A stretch of 64,000 nucleotides of DNA, from positions 1-64,000 of the forward strand of contig CAZBRD010000018.1 of NCBI GenBank assembly GCA_964494205.1, written 5' to 3'. The translations under genes and the position numbers were made by a program. The number at the start of each line of letters is the position of its first letter. Position 1 is the first letter of the stretch. Under the pieces are notes generated by a model. The model did no database searches and had not been told where the DNA came from. It saw only the letters and a program-made list of their open reading frames with translations. The stretch comes from JBBTCX01 sp964494205 (GTDB lineage Bacteria; Planctomycetota; Phycisphaerae; UBA1845). Positions 26,588 through 35,509 of this stretch are shown here, piece by piece.

Positions 26588-28187
26588 AGTTGCGGGCACG
26601 CAGCCGGATCGTCCTGCGCGACGCGGTGCGTTCTGGCTTGTCGCGATCGCGTTGCTCCTTTTTTCTGCCGTTCTTCGGTTCGCCGCGCTCGATCGCTTTC
26701 CCCTCCCCATCAATCAGGACGAGCTTTCCAATATCTACGACGGGTGGTGCCTGGCGGAGATCGGTGCGGATCGGCACGGTGCGCCTTGGCCGTTCGTGCT
26801 TCGCGGGTTTGGCGCGACCGACTATCGCCCGGCGCTGTGTGCTTGGCTGAACGCGATCCCGGGGTACCTGGTGGGGTTCTCGGTTGCGGGTGGTCGGGCA
26901 ATGTCCGGCGTGGTGGGGGTCGTCTCGATCGCATTGGCGGCTCTGTGGGCCTACCGCTCGATGGGTTGGCGCGGTGCGATTCTCGCGATTGTCTTTCTCG
27001 GTGTCACTCCATGGCACCTTCTCTATTCGCGCATGGCCCATGAAGGCGCGATCCTGCCGGCTGTATTCACGATCGGCATCATACTGGCGTTACGGGCTGC
27101 TTACGTACGAAGTGTCGAGAGCAAGCACGCGTTTGTCGCGTGGTTCTTGAGCGGGCTGCTGATCGGACTCTCCACCAATGTCTACGCCGCGACGCGACTA
27201 ACGGCGGTTTTGTTCGCGCTGGTTGGCGTCGTGTTGATTTTCGGATTGGCGGTGCGGTCGCGTGTGCATCCTTTGCAGGGTGCGGCATTGATCGGCCTGT
27301 TGGGCATCGGTGCGTTGATCGGCGCTGCTCCGCAATTGTATGCGTTTGCCGATTATCCGGTTGGATTCCTGGGTCGTGCGAACACCGAGATACTTCGACC
27401 GCAAGGCGTTGCGGCAACGATCGTGACCTATGGGCGCGGTTTCCTCGTCAATCTTTACCCGACCTATTTGTTTGCGAGTTTCGGCTGGGTGAGCAATCTG
27501 TCCGTCGCGCGCTGTACGTATGTGATGGGGCCGCTTTTCTATCTGGGGCTCTTGGTACTGGTTTGGCCGAGCAAATCGCTTCGCGGCATCGATCGCTTTC
27601 TGCTGCTTGCGTCGCTCGTCGTTTGCATCATTCCGTCAGCTATCACGCGAGATAGTCCGAACGCGCTACGGGCGTCGAGTTGTTGCCTGCTTGTTCCGCT
27701 GATTGCGGTCGTGGGTCTTAATCATGTCGTCGCATGGCTTTCGAGTAAGTCGATGCGGCGCGTTTCGCAAGTGGTTGCAACAGTCGTCGCAATGGCTGTG
27801 CTGGTGGAGGGGATGTATTACGTTCGTGCGTACGTAACGTCGAGCACGCTGCCGCACGCGAGTCAGCAATTCGGTCTCGTGCGGTTGGGGCTGTGGCTGC
27901 GGGACAATAATGCGGGATACGACCGCGTGTGCGTTGAGCTTCCTGCGCGGTGCGAACAGCCGGATATTTACGTGGCTGCCTTCACGGGGATGACTCCGCA
28001 GGAGTATCTTAAGGCTAGCCGCGCGGCAGTGGAGATTGTCGCGTTCGATCGGTGTATTCGATTGAACCAATACTATTTCATGAGTCGAGTCGACGCCGCG
28101 CGACAGTGGAACGCGGTCGGGCAGAACGAACGTTGGCTGGTTGTGAGTGCGGACTTGTCGTTCAAGGTGGTGCTGGAGCGGAAGTAA
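26577..28187 (+). CDS. polytopic GT-C-like glycosyltransferase candidate
   Basis: The 536-residue membrane protein has about ten transmembrane helices, a first periplasmic loop carrying acidic residues in PINQDELSNIYDG, and a soluble C-terminal part after about 430. This layout matches the GT39/ArnT-like group of lipid-linked sugar transferases, where such an Asp/Glu binds metal and donor. The donor and acceptor are unknown. The GTG start at 26577 overlaps the end of rnhA by 11 bases. The longer frame from 26484 runs inside rnhA and is unlikely. A hairpin terminator follows 66 bases after the stop. Confidence 0.75.
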   Translation: MNGEVAGTQPDRPARRGAFWLVAIALLLFSAVLRFAALDRFPLPINQDELSNIYDGWCLAEIGADRHGAPWPFVLRGFGATDYRPALCAWLNAIPGYLVGFSVAGGRAMSGVVGVVSIALAALWAYRSMGWRGAILAIVFLGVTPWHLLYSRMAHEGAILPAVFTIGIILALRAAYVRSVESKHAFVAWFLSGLLIGLSTNVYAATRLTAVLFALVGVVLIFGLAVRSRVHPLQGAALIGLLGIGALIGAAPQLYAFADYPVGFLGRANTEILRPQGVAATIVTYGRGFLVNLYPTYLFASFGWVSNLSVARCTYVMGPLFYLGLLVLVWPSKSLRGIDRFLLLASLVVCIIPSAITRDSPNALRASSCCLLVPLIAVVGLNHVVAWLSSKSMRRVSQVVATVVAMAVLVEGMYYVRAYVTSSTLPHASQQFGLVRLGLWLRDNNAGYDRVCVELPARCEQPDIYVAAFTGMTPQEYLKASRAAVEIVAFDRCIRLNQYYFMSRVDAARQWNAVGQNERWLVVSADLSFKVVLERK

Positions 28188-28253
28188 TCGTCCAAACGTC
28201 GAAAAGTCTAAAAGTCCAAATGTCGAAACAGCGAAAAATCCAAATAGGTAGCT

Positions 28254-28280
28254 GGCACGAGAATCCTTTCTCGTGCCTTT
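28254..28280 (+). terminator. Rho-independent terminator
   Basis: A perfect 10-bp stem, GGCACGAGAA with TTCTCGTGCC, has a TCCT loop and is followed by TTTCT. It lies downstream of the GT-C-like gene on the same strand. The spacer before it holds degenerate AAGTCCAAATGTCGAAA repeats. Confidence 0.75.
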
Positions 28281-28403
28281 CTGATAGAGAAAACTGTCTT
28301 CTCTTCCTGCGATTTTGGATTGGGCGCACGCTCCATTACAATGACACGAATGGCATTCGCGTTCGCAAGTGCAATTCTGACGGGACGAGGTGGGAGAAGA
28401 GCC

Positions 28404-29510
28404 GTGATACGGACAACTAAGGTTAGTTCAAGCCGGTCGAACGCGAGAGTTCGTTTCGCGTGCATATTTGCCGGTATCTTGTGGCTGGCCGGGGCCGCGA
28501 GCGCACAGTCGGTCCTTTACGATTTCGAGATCGATTCGAAGCTCAGCGGCTTGGACGCGTCCGTCGAGTTCACTCTTGCAACCGAGGGCTCGTTGATCGG
28601 AAATTATGACGAGATGACCAACCCCACCGGCACGCGGACGAAGCCGGGGCTGCTCGGTCCGTTCGGTTCGACGGAAAATGTTGCGGTGCCTGCGGCCTTC
28701 GGGTTTGAATTGGCTGGTGAACCGCAGACGAATTCCGCCGGTTCATTTCGCTTGGAATTCGACACGGAAGTTGAGACCGTGCTGCTGCATAGCTTTGCGA
28801 TCGATTATCTCGGCGACACGCCGGTGAGCCTGCCCGCGACGCTGATCCTTGACTTCGACACGTTTCGCACGCGAAGTCCGGATTCGCTGTATATCGGGGC
28901 TGCGATCCCTCTGCCATTCGGTGAGTTGCTTCTTTCTTCATTGACGGCTGTGCAGGTGGATGGACCGGCGGCGGGTACGCTCGAATACATCGGAGGAAGC
29001 GACTACACGTTTACGGTAGTGCCAACGGTTGTCATCACGGGGGCGGTGGATGTGTTCGGGAATCCGGTGGAGATTCCGCCGACGCCGATTCCGCTGCCGC
29101 TGATGGGAACGCTGACCATTGGCGATGCCATGTCAATCATCACGCTCTCCAACCCGTTGGAAATTGCATTCGACGAAGCGCCGTTGCTGGAACTGCCGGA
29201 GTTGCCGTTCGATCTGCCGACAATTCTTCCGCCCGGCGGCACGGCCCAACTGTTGCTCAATCTCACATTGACGCAAATCGGTGCGAGCATTGTGGGCGAT
29301 CTTTCGCTGACCGCGCACGGCATGCAGATTGTGCTTGGCGATTGCAACGGCGATCTCATCGTCAATTTCGCGGACTTCAATGCATGGTCAGAGTGTTTCA
29401 CTGGCCCGGGTGTGTCTACGCCACCGGGCTGCGGCTGTGGCGATACGAACGAAAGCGGTCAATCGGATCTTCGTGATTTTGCACTTGTTCAAAATGGATT
29501 CAGTTCGTGA
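28404..29510 (+). CDS. exported protein with dockerin-like C-terminal module
   Basis: The 368-residue protein begins with a signal peptide (FACIFAGILWLAGAASAQ) and has a beta-rich central region without recognised family features. It ends with Asp/Asn calcium-type turns: GDCNGDLIVNFADFNAW, a Cys-rich linker (GCGCGD) and SDLRDFALVQNGF. This C-terminal module matches the one on the BNR protein. GGGAGAAG before the GTG at 28404 decides the start; frames open further upstream lack such a signal. Dockerin-like turns may anchor the protein or stabilise it with Ca2+; that is inference. The pseudopilin-like gene follows 88 bases later. Confidence 0.8.
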   Translation: MIRTTKVSSSRSNARVRFACIFAGILWLAGAASAQSVLYDFEIDSKLSGLDASVEFTLATEGSLIGNYDEMTNPTGTRTKPGLLGPFGSTENVAVPAAFGFELAGEPQTNSAGSFRLEFDTEVETVLLHSFAIDYLGDTPVSLPATLILDFDTFRTRSPDSLYIGAAIPLPFGELLLSSLTAVQVDGPAAGTLEYIGGSDYTFTVVPTVVITGAVDVFGNPVEIPPTPIPLPLMGTLTIGDAMSIITLSNPLEIAFDEAPLLELPELPFDLPTILPPGGTAQLLLNLTLTQIGASIVGDLSLTAHGMQIVLGDCNGDLIVNFADFNAWSECFTGPGVSTPPGCGCGDTNESGQSDLRDFALVQNGFSS

Positions 29511-29537
29511 TCGAAATTGCGCGGTGGTTTGACATAG

Positions 29538-29543
29538 TATAAT
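29538..29543 (+). promoter_or_regulatory. possible -10 box (TATAAT)
   Basis: A consensus TATAAT lies about 60 bases before the pseudopilin-like gene at 29599. A good -35 at 16-18 bases upstream is lacking; the nearby TTGACA is only three bases away and cannot serve. Weak support. Confidence 0.25.
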
Positions 29544-29598
29544 TGCATCACCTATCATCCTCGCACGCAGTTCCCTCTTTTGACGAAAGAGGGTTTCC

Positions 29599-30543
29599 AT
29601 GTCATCTCGACGATTCGTTGCACAGCCACTCGGCTGTTTCCGGGGGTTTTCCCTTCCAGAAGTCATAGTCGTCTCGGCTATTCTGGCGTTGCTGTTCACA
29701 TTGCTCGTTCCGAGTCTCAGCGCGAGTCGAAAGCGGGCAAAGGCCACCTATTGTCTGAACAATCTCAATGAGATGGGCCACTCGCTGGCAACATATGGCG
29801 CGGAATATCAGGAACGATTGCCGCCGGCGGTTATCGATTGGCATCCAACTCAGGTCGAGAGACTTCTATCCGGTACGAACCCATGCCAGCTTGTTGGATA
29901 TGGCTGGGCGGAAATGCTCTACGAACACGTTTTGCCGAACGAGACCGTGACCGATTGGGCCCACTTTCCCGTGCAGCGGAACTTCGACGGCAAGTACACA
30001 GGCTTGTTTACATGCCCCGAGGCCGAGCTCGCCGAGGATCATTCGGGGCATTATCGCGTGTATCTTCCCGCGTGGGCGAACGAAGTGTATCCGGTGGATG
30101 ATCATGGGCGCATCGCGCTCACATCGTCCTCGCCTTATTCGCTTTCTCCGCGTATGAGCAACCTTAAAGCCAAGTTGCCGTTAATCGGTGATGCCAACGA
30201 GTTTTCCAATCGTGGCGATTATCTCGGGAATCTGGTGATGGATGGTTGTCAGACAGCCGGTTGCCCGGTGGCGGAGACGTCGGTGATCGGCCTCGCGGTT
30301 AGTCCCGCACACGAGCGATTCAACGAGGCCAACCAGCAGTTGGACTTCTGCGGCGACGGCGAGCAATCGATTAACAATTTCTCGCATCGCCACGCGAACA
30401 CAGCCAATTACCTGTTCGGCGATTTGCACGCGGAGAGCGACGGCAAGCTGCGCGAACGCCTTGGCTGTGATTGGGACCTCAACGGAGTGGAAGATCCTTT
30501 GTCACCGGGTGCGCACGTGTGGTCGGGATGTCCAAGGGATTGA
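29599..30543 (+). CDS. pseudopilin-like protein, prepilin N-terminal methylation motif
   Basis: The 314-residue protein has the pilin leader FRGFSLPEVIVVSAILALLF. The cleavage Gly is followed by FSLPE, so the +5 Glu is kept although Pro replaces the usual Ile at +4. The C-terminal part repeats the motifs of the protein at 19576 (GYGWAEMLYEH, GHYRVYLPAW, KLPLIGDANEFSNRGD, ANYLFGDLHAES, WDLNGVEDP). The two are paralogues. The ending cysteines (C at 446-type spacing are absent in the paralogue) differ. Like its paralogue it lies next to an exported protein with the dockerin-like C-terminal module. Confidence 0.85.
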   Translation: MSSRRFVAQPLGCFRGFSLPEVIVVSAILALLFTLLVPSLSASRKRAKATYCLNNLNEMGHSLATYGAEYQERLPPAVIDWHPTQVERLLSGTNPCQLVGYGWAEMLYEHVLPNETVTDWAHFPVQRNFDGKYTGLFTCPEAELAEDHSGHYRVYLPAWANEVYPVDDHGRIALTSSSPYSLSPRMSNLKAKLPLIGDANEFSNRGDYLGNLVMDGCQTAGCPVAETSVIGLAVSPAHERFNEANQQLDFCGDGEQSINNFSHRHANTANYLFGDLHAESDGKLRERLGCDWDLNGVEDPLSPGAHVWSGCPRD

Positions 30544-30607
30544 GAACGACATTATGAGCGCAATTGCTTGGTGTACTCGCCCAGATTCAGGCGGTTCTAC
30601 CCACGGA

Positions 30608-30937
30608 TTATTTCTTGAACGGCGTACCACATTCCGGACAGCGTTGCTCCGTTAGCCAGTCGATGCAGTAGCCGCACTTCGAACATTTTGTACTCTTGCG
30701 TGGCTGTTTACATATGGATCGCCCCATTACACCCAAGAGGATTCCAGCGACACCGAAAAATAAGAGAAAGCACGGGATGTACAGCAAGCCCCAAGACCTC
30801 TCCGAGTTAAGTGGCGGAAGTGAAATCGGAAAAACGCCGGGCAGAATTGGTAACCAAATGGGTGTTAGCGCCGCCAAAATAATCGCGACACCGCCGACCC
30901 AAAGCACAAACGTCCAGAATTTTCGGTTTGTTTGCAC
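30608..30937 (-). CDS. small membrane protein with C-terminal zinc ribbon
   Basis: The 109-residue protein has two hydrophobic helices (about 8-32 and 50-75) followed by CSKCGYCIDWLTEQRCPECG, a zinc ribbon with two CxxC pairs that is common at the ends of small planctomycetal membrane proteins. Function is unknown. I chose the GTG at 30937 because AAGAAG lies about eight bases upstream. The frame open to 31183 runs antisense-like inside the ABC1 kinase gene and has a Ser/Arg composition unlike a protein. It is downstream of the ABC1 kinase gene on the same strand. Confidence 0.7.
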   Translation of the reverse strand: MQTNRKFWTFVLWVGGVAIILAALTPIWLPILPGVFPISLPPLNSERSWGLLYIPCFLLFFGVAGILLGVMGRSICKQPRKSTKCSKCGYCIDWLTEQRCPECGTPFKK

Positions 30938-30980
30938 GCGCGCTCTTCTTGGGACTCCATTGTACAGATGGTCCGCTGGG

Positions 30981-32687
30981 TCAATGTAACCTTCCGCTAC
31001 GAAAGATCGCCCAACTGAGCCCGAGGCCGAGGATACCCGCGACCAGATAGCCGATGACGCCGAACGTCTGGAGCTTGATGCCGATGATCGTGATTTGAGA
31101 GCCGGCGCTGAGCACGACCGAACTGCCGACAATGATCGCGGCGATGACGATGGAAAACGCGAGGCGGTTGCTTGAACGATCAAGCTCCTGTGTCACGCGG
31201 TCGAGGTTCTCATGCTCGACGTGCATGCGCAACCCGCCGGTCGAGACATTGCGCAACAGGTCGCGCAAGCGTGCGGGTGTATATCGCAGGATTGAAATCA
31301 GGTGCCAACCCAAGACACTGGCTTCGCGAGTCAGTCGCTTGGGCGAAAGTCGTTCGCGGAACGTGCGCTGGAGGCGGACCTGTAGCAGTTCGAGCAGGTT
31401 CAGATCGGGGTCGAGTCGCGTGATGACCGTCGACACCATGCCGATTGATTTCAACAGCATGAACACTTCGCGCGGAATCACGACGTCATGCCTTCGCACG
31501 ACTTCGGTGAACTCGTTCAGCAACGTGTCCAGTTGCAGGCGCTTGACGGGCAAGCCGTAGTATTTGTCGAGAAGAACCTGCAGTGCACGGGCGAGATTGG
31601 CGCGGTCTGTTTCCGGCCCGAGCGCGCCAAGGTCAGCCAGCGAATCGACAACGACGTTGACCTCACGACTCACGGCTGCATAAACCATCACGACGATCTG
31701 TGTCATCATCTCGTCGGAAATGGTGCCGACCTGTCCGAAGTCGATCAGGCCGACGGTGGAGGGAGGGTCGATCAATATGTTGCCCGGATGCGGATCGGCG
31801 TGAAACGCACCCAGCTCAAAGACCTGCTTCAGGAATGCATCAGCCAGTTGCTTGGCCGCGAGTCCGCGATCGAGATGCAGTTCACCGCTTTCGCATTTTC
31901 TGAGCGACCGCTCGACGTTGTCCCCGTCAATGGCTTGCAGGGTGAGGACGCGTTGCGTGGTGAAATCCCAGTAGACTTTGGGAATGCGTACGCCTTCAGC
32001 TTCGGTGAACGCGCGTTCGAATCGCGCGGTGGCGGAGGCCTCGTTGATGTAGTCGAGCTCACGGGTCAACATTTGGTCGAGTTCGTTGACCAGCATGGTA
32101 GGGCGGTACATGCGGGCTTCGGGGATCAGGTTTTCCAGAGATTCCGCCAACCAGGTGAGCAATTGCAGATCGAGTTTAACGGTATCGTCAATGTCAGGGC
32201 GGCGAACCTTTACCACCAGCGAAGTGCCACCGGTTGACACTGCTCGGTAGACCTGCCCGATGGAGCCGCTGGCGAGCGGCAGAGGCGACAGTTCGGCGAA
32301 ACACTCCTCAACGGGTCGTTTCAGTTCCCGTGCGATGATGTCGCGTGCGATGGTATTGTCGAACGGAGGGACGTCGTCCTGCAGCGACCGAAGTTCGTTG
32401 ATAACGTCGTCGGGTAACAGGTCGCCGCGCGTGCTCAGCATTTGGCCGAGTTTGATGAACGTCGGACCAAGTTCATTGCATACCTGAACGATGCGACGAC
32501 CAATTGATTCAGGGGATTCGACGACTGGTTTGGCCGCCAGTTGCTTGGGCAGCGCCCAGACCGGAACGAACCGCGACAGGTTGATCCGGGTCACGATGTG
32601 GCCAAACCCATGTTGGCTCAGGACATGGGCGATCCGCCTGAGTCGATTCAGGCTTCGAACGCTTCGGGTGATTTGCCACGGGTTCAT
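30981..32687 (-). CDS. ABC1/UbiB family atypical kinase
   Basis: The 568-residue member of the UbiB/ADCK family has the KxGQ motif (FIKLGQMLSTRGDLLP), the Ala/Gly loop that replaces a normal P-loop (PLASGSIGQVYRA), Lys in VVKVRRP, the catalytic HADPHPGN and LIDFGQVG, then two C-terminal membrane helices (about 505-565). UbiB proteins support quinone lipid synthesis or extraction through ATPase activity. The target quinone here is unknown. It shares strand with the zinc-ribbon gene. The 351-base spacer 32688-33038 upstream shows no supported gene. Confidence 0.92.
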   Translation of the reverse strand: MNPWQITRSVRSLNRLRRIAHVLSQHGFGHIVTRINLSRFVPVWALPKQLAAKPVVESPESIGRRIVQVCNELGPTFIKLGQMLSTRGDLLPDDVINELRSLQDDVPPFDNTIARDIIARELKRPVEECFAELSPLPLASGSIGQVYRAVSTGGTSLVVKVRRPDIDDTVKLDLQLLTWLAESLENLIPEARMYRPTMLVNELDQMLTRELDYINEASATARFERAFTEAEGVRIPKVYWDFTTQRVLTLQAIDGDNVERSLRKCESGELHLDRGLAAKQLADAFLKQVFELGAFHADPHPGNILIDPPSTVGLIDFGQVGTISDEMMTQIVVMVYAAVSREVNVVVDSLADLGALGPETDRANLARALQVLLDKYYGLPVKRLQLDTLLNEFTEVVRRHDVVIPREVFMLLKSIGMVSTVITRLDPDLNLLELLQVRLQRTFRERLSPKRLTREASVLGWHLISILRYTPARLRDLLRNVSTGGLRMHVEHENLDRVTQELDRSSNRLAFSIVIAAIIVGSSVVLSAGSQITIIGIKLQTFGVIGYLVAGILGLGLSWAIFRSGRLH

Positions 32688-33038
32688 GTTTACTAACCGT
32701 CGTCGTGAACGAAGCCGGCGTCAAATAAGAACCGCTTCGTGGCCGCAATTGGGCCGAAGCTGTCGTTTATGGGGCCAATAAATCATGTGAAGCTTTATAT
32801 TTGGTGTGTGTGATAATGGTTGGCAATAGGTACAGACCGACTTTGCGACGGTATCAGCCGTCTTCGGACGACAAACTTGGAGTACGTTTCGCGCCGAACG
32901 TGTCGGTGTGCGACTATTACCATGGCGAATGGCCGCTCAAAGTTCGCGCGGTCGTTTTGAAGCCCCAGAGTGGATTGATTACACTGTACTTGATTCGGTT
33001 GATTTGAGACCGGCGTTTTCTTTGGAGAAGGAGTCATC

Positions 33039-34184
33039 ATGAGGAAGCTTGGACTTACAGCGTTGGCGCTTGCAGCTGCGGGCAGTGCGGCGTCAGCAGC
33101 GAATTTGAACGTTACCGTCACATCGGGCGGTTCCAATAATATTACGGTGCCACCTGGTTGCGTGGTTACTTACAGCGTGTCGGGTCAACTGAGCGACACG
33201 AACAACGAGGGCTTGGCGCTCGTTGGTTTCGATCTCGATTTCACGGGCGGTGCGTTGACGCCAGCCACCGTGCCAACGGCGGCTCCGATGAACAACTTCG
33301 TCACACCACAAGGCATCAACAACCCGCCAGGCGCTGCCGGTTACGGCGGCACCGTCATTGACGGCAACCTCGTGCAGGTCGGTGGCGGCCAGAACACGAT
33401 TAAGAACGTGGTCAGCAATGCTCCGTTCCCCATCGGCGATGTGATCACGGGCGTTGCCCACACACCGGTTGAAATCGTCAGTGGCCAACTGACTGCCCCG
33501 GCTAATGTCGGCACCTATTCACTGAACGTGCTCAACGTGTTCGCCAACCAAATTAAGGATGGCGAGACCGGTACGGTATTCTGGAAGACGGAAGCCGCCG
33601 GCGTCGGCAGCATCAGCAACCTGACGATCAACGTCCAGGTTGGTGCGAGTTGCGGCGGCACGCCGATCTCGATCGTGTCCAGCGTTCCGCCTACTAACTG
33701 GATTGATGCTCGTCAGCCGTCGAACATTGTCGGCGGATGTGCGGACGCTCCGGGTCAGAGCAGCATCGCGCTCACATTCAGCGGTTCAACAGCTGGCGTG
33801 GTTGCGGGTGATTTCACCATCACAACGAATCCGGCAGGCGCCGCCCCAACGATCACTAACGTGGTAAATGCGGGCAACACTTCCACCCTGACGCTCAGTT
33901 CGCGCATTCCGACCGGCAAGTGGACGGTATTCACCCACACGGCCAGCGCTTCGAGCGTTCGCCTCGGTTTCCTCCCCGGCGACGTGAACAACGATCGCAC
34001 AGCGAGCCCGGTTGATATTCTCAAGCTCATCGACCACCTGAACGGTGTCGAGATTTTGGGCATTTTCCAGACGGACATCGATCGTTCGGGCGTGGCCAAT
34101 CCCGCGGACATCCTTCGCGAGATCGACCTGCTGAACGGTGCGGATTGCTACGATGTTTGGAACAACGTCAGCCTGCCGCAGTAA
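33039..34184 (+). CDS. exported protein with two dockerin type I-like repeats
   Basis: The 381-residue protein has an unambiguous signal peptide (KLGLTALALAAAGSAASA) and GGAGAAGGAG before the ATG. The body is Gly/Asn/Thr-rich and looks like stacked beta-sandwich (cohesin- or Ig-like) domains. From residue 314 there are two Ca-binding repeats, GDVNNDRTASPVDILKLID and TDIDRSGVANPADILREID, each ending LNG, which fits a dockerin type I pair. A cohesin partner is not seen here. A strong terminator follows. The abundance of small residues and clean signals suggest a well expressed surface or extracellular protein. Confidence 0.85.
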   Translation: MRKLGLTALALAAAGSAASAANLNVTVTSGGSNNITVPPGCVVTYSVSGQLSDTNNEGLALVGFDLDFTGGALTPATVPTAAPMNNFVTPQGINNPPGAAGYGGTVIDGNLVQVGGGQNTIKNVVSNAPFPIGDVITGVAHTPVEIVSGQLTAPANVGTYSLNVLNVFANQIKDGETGTVFWKTEAAGVGSISNLTINVQVGASCGGTPISIVSSVPPTNWIDARQPSNIVGGCADAPGQSSIALTFSGSTAGVVAGDFTITTNPAGAAPTITNVVNAGNTSTLTLSSRIPTGKWTVFTHTASASSVRLGFLPGDVNNDRTASPVDILKLIDHLNGVEILGIFQTDIDRSGVANPADILREIDLLNGADCYDVWNNVSLPQ

Positions 34185-34234
34185 CTTTCAGTGACAGCCT
34201 TTGTTCATCAAGGCTGAGAATGAACTAAATCAAG

Positions 34235-34265
34235 AGCGGGGCGGTCAAAAGCCGTCCCGCTTTTC
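34235..34265 (+). terminator. Rho-independent terminator
   Basis: The stem AGCGGGGCGG / CCGTCCCGCT contains one G-T pair, has a TCAAAAG loop and ends in TTTTCTT. It lies 51 bases after the dockerin-type gene. A weaker hairpin, AGCCTT/AAGGCT, precedes it at 34196-34215. Confidence 0.85.
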
Positions 34266-34403
34266 TTATTGGCTGATGCGACTAATCAATTGCCTGTTGC
34301 GTCAAAGCGCCGAATCCGAAGAATACTCAATCGGGGACGTGCGGCGGTGTTTCTGCGGACAAACGATCAGCCGGCGAAACCGATAGGAAAGGAAAGCTAG
34401 AAC

Positions 34404-35372
34404 ATGTTCCAAGCAAGGATTCTGATTCGCTCCATTGCGATGATTGGCATGCTGACTGCGTTGGCCTGCGCCGATATCATCGTCACGCTCGTTCCGCAGG
34501 ACGACAACACCAACGTGCCCGCCGGTGCGACGGTGCCGGTTGATATTCTTCTCTCGGTCGACGGCGACGATAGTCCGCTGGTGGATTTGAGGCTGATGCA
34601 GTTCGACTTTGCCGACACGAGCGACAGCATCACACTCAGTGGTTTCGTGTGGCAGATCGATCTTCCCAATGGGAGTGAATTCTATTTTCAGTCAGTCACG
34701 TTTCCGTCTCCGTCAGCGGCGTATTTTGGAACCATGGACGTCGAGGGTTTTATTCTTGGATTGGACGAAACGCCTATTCGCGTAGCCACCATTAACATCG
34801 TTGCGAATGCAACGGGTTCGCTGGATGCGATCGCTACGGTCGGGGAGGCTGACGCGTCCGGCGCGTTGTTCTCTGCTGCGTTTGATTCACCCGTCGATTT
34901 CAATCGCGCGACCGGCAATCTGCAGGGCGGCGTATTGAACTTTCAAGTGGCTGCCGGCGGCGGTGGTGGCGGAACGCTTCCCGATGCGGATGACGACGAC
35001 GTGCCGGATGCCGTCGATGATTTCCCCAATGACAATGACGAAACGACCGATACGGACAACGACAACATCGGTAACGTGGCTGACCCCGACGACGATGACG
35101 ATGGAATCGACGACGTAGAAGACCCAACTCCGCTTGGTCCGCAGGAAGTGATCGATAACGACAACCAATCGAACGATAACGCCAACGATAATGGTTCAGG
35201 TGGAAACGGCGGCGATAACGAAAATGACAACAGCGACACAAACATGGGCCCGCGCGCGACGGGCGGCATTTTTTGTGCACAAGGCATGATCCTCGCGATG
35301 ATGGGTTCGTTTGTCGGCTTGAGTGTGACGCGTTTGATTCGTCGCAGGAATGAAGCCAGTTTGCAACGCTGA
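34404..35372 (+). CDS. exported protein with Asp-rich stalk and C-terminal Cys/TM/Arg anchor
   Basis: The 322-residue protein has a signal peptide (about 1-23), a beta domain to about 185 and a GGGGGG hinge. An acidic stretch (190-280) follows, with thrombospondin type 3-like turns (DADDDDVPDAVDDFPND, DTDNDNIGNVADPDDDDD), then an Asn/Gly run. The end reads GGIFCAQG, a hydrophobic helix and RLIRRR: a tripartite pattern like MYXO-CTERM-type sorting signals but not identical. It is probably displayed on the surface on a calcium-stiffened stalk. Function of the head is unknown. Confidence 0.8.
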   Translation: MFQARILIRSIAMIGMLTALACADIIVTLVPQDDNTNVPAGATVPVDILLSVDGDDSPLVDLRLMQFDFADTSDSITLSGFVWQIDLPNGSEFYFQSVTFPSPSAAYFGTMDVEGFILGLDETPIRVATINIVANATGSLDAIATVGEADASGALFSAAFDSPVDFNRATGNLQGGVLNFQVAAGGGGGGTLPDADDDDVPDAVDDFPNDNDETTDTDNDNIGNVADPDDDDDGIDDVEDPTPLGPQEVIDNDNQSNDNANDNGSGGNGGDNENDNSDTNMGPRATGGIFCAQGMILAMMGSFVGLSVTRLIRRRNEASLQR

Positions 35373-35509
35373 CCATGTAAGCTGGCGTTCCTGCGAGTGG
35401 TGATTATAGTACGAACGCCCCTCGGTGGCGGGGCGGCGATTCACGAGTTTCAGGCGGCATGTCACGCCGATTGGCCGGACCGGCCAAATAACATTGAAAG
35501 GTCCACGCT

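Noticed and set aside
26009..26713. N-terminal extension of the lysA frame to 661 residues
   Set aside because: It is antisense to rnhA and its sequence has no decarboxylase similarity; the ATG at 26008 gives a normal LysA start.
29530..29543. TTGACA and TATAAT as a promoter pair
   Set aside because: The two hexamers are separated by only a few bases and cannot act as -35 and -10 together.
30938..31183. Extension of the zinc-ribbon membrane protein
   Set aside because: It overlaps the ABC1 kinase gene in another frame and is Ser/Arg-rich; GTG 30937 with AAGAAG is better.
31488..32237. 249-residue plus-strand open frame
   Set aside because: Antisense to the ABC1/UbiB gene, whose motifs are complete.
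32801..33007. 68-residue open frame before the dockerin-type gene
   Set aside because: No ribosome-binding site, no signal or motif; composition looks non-coding.
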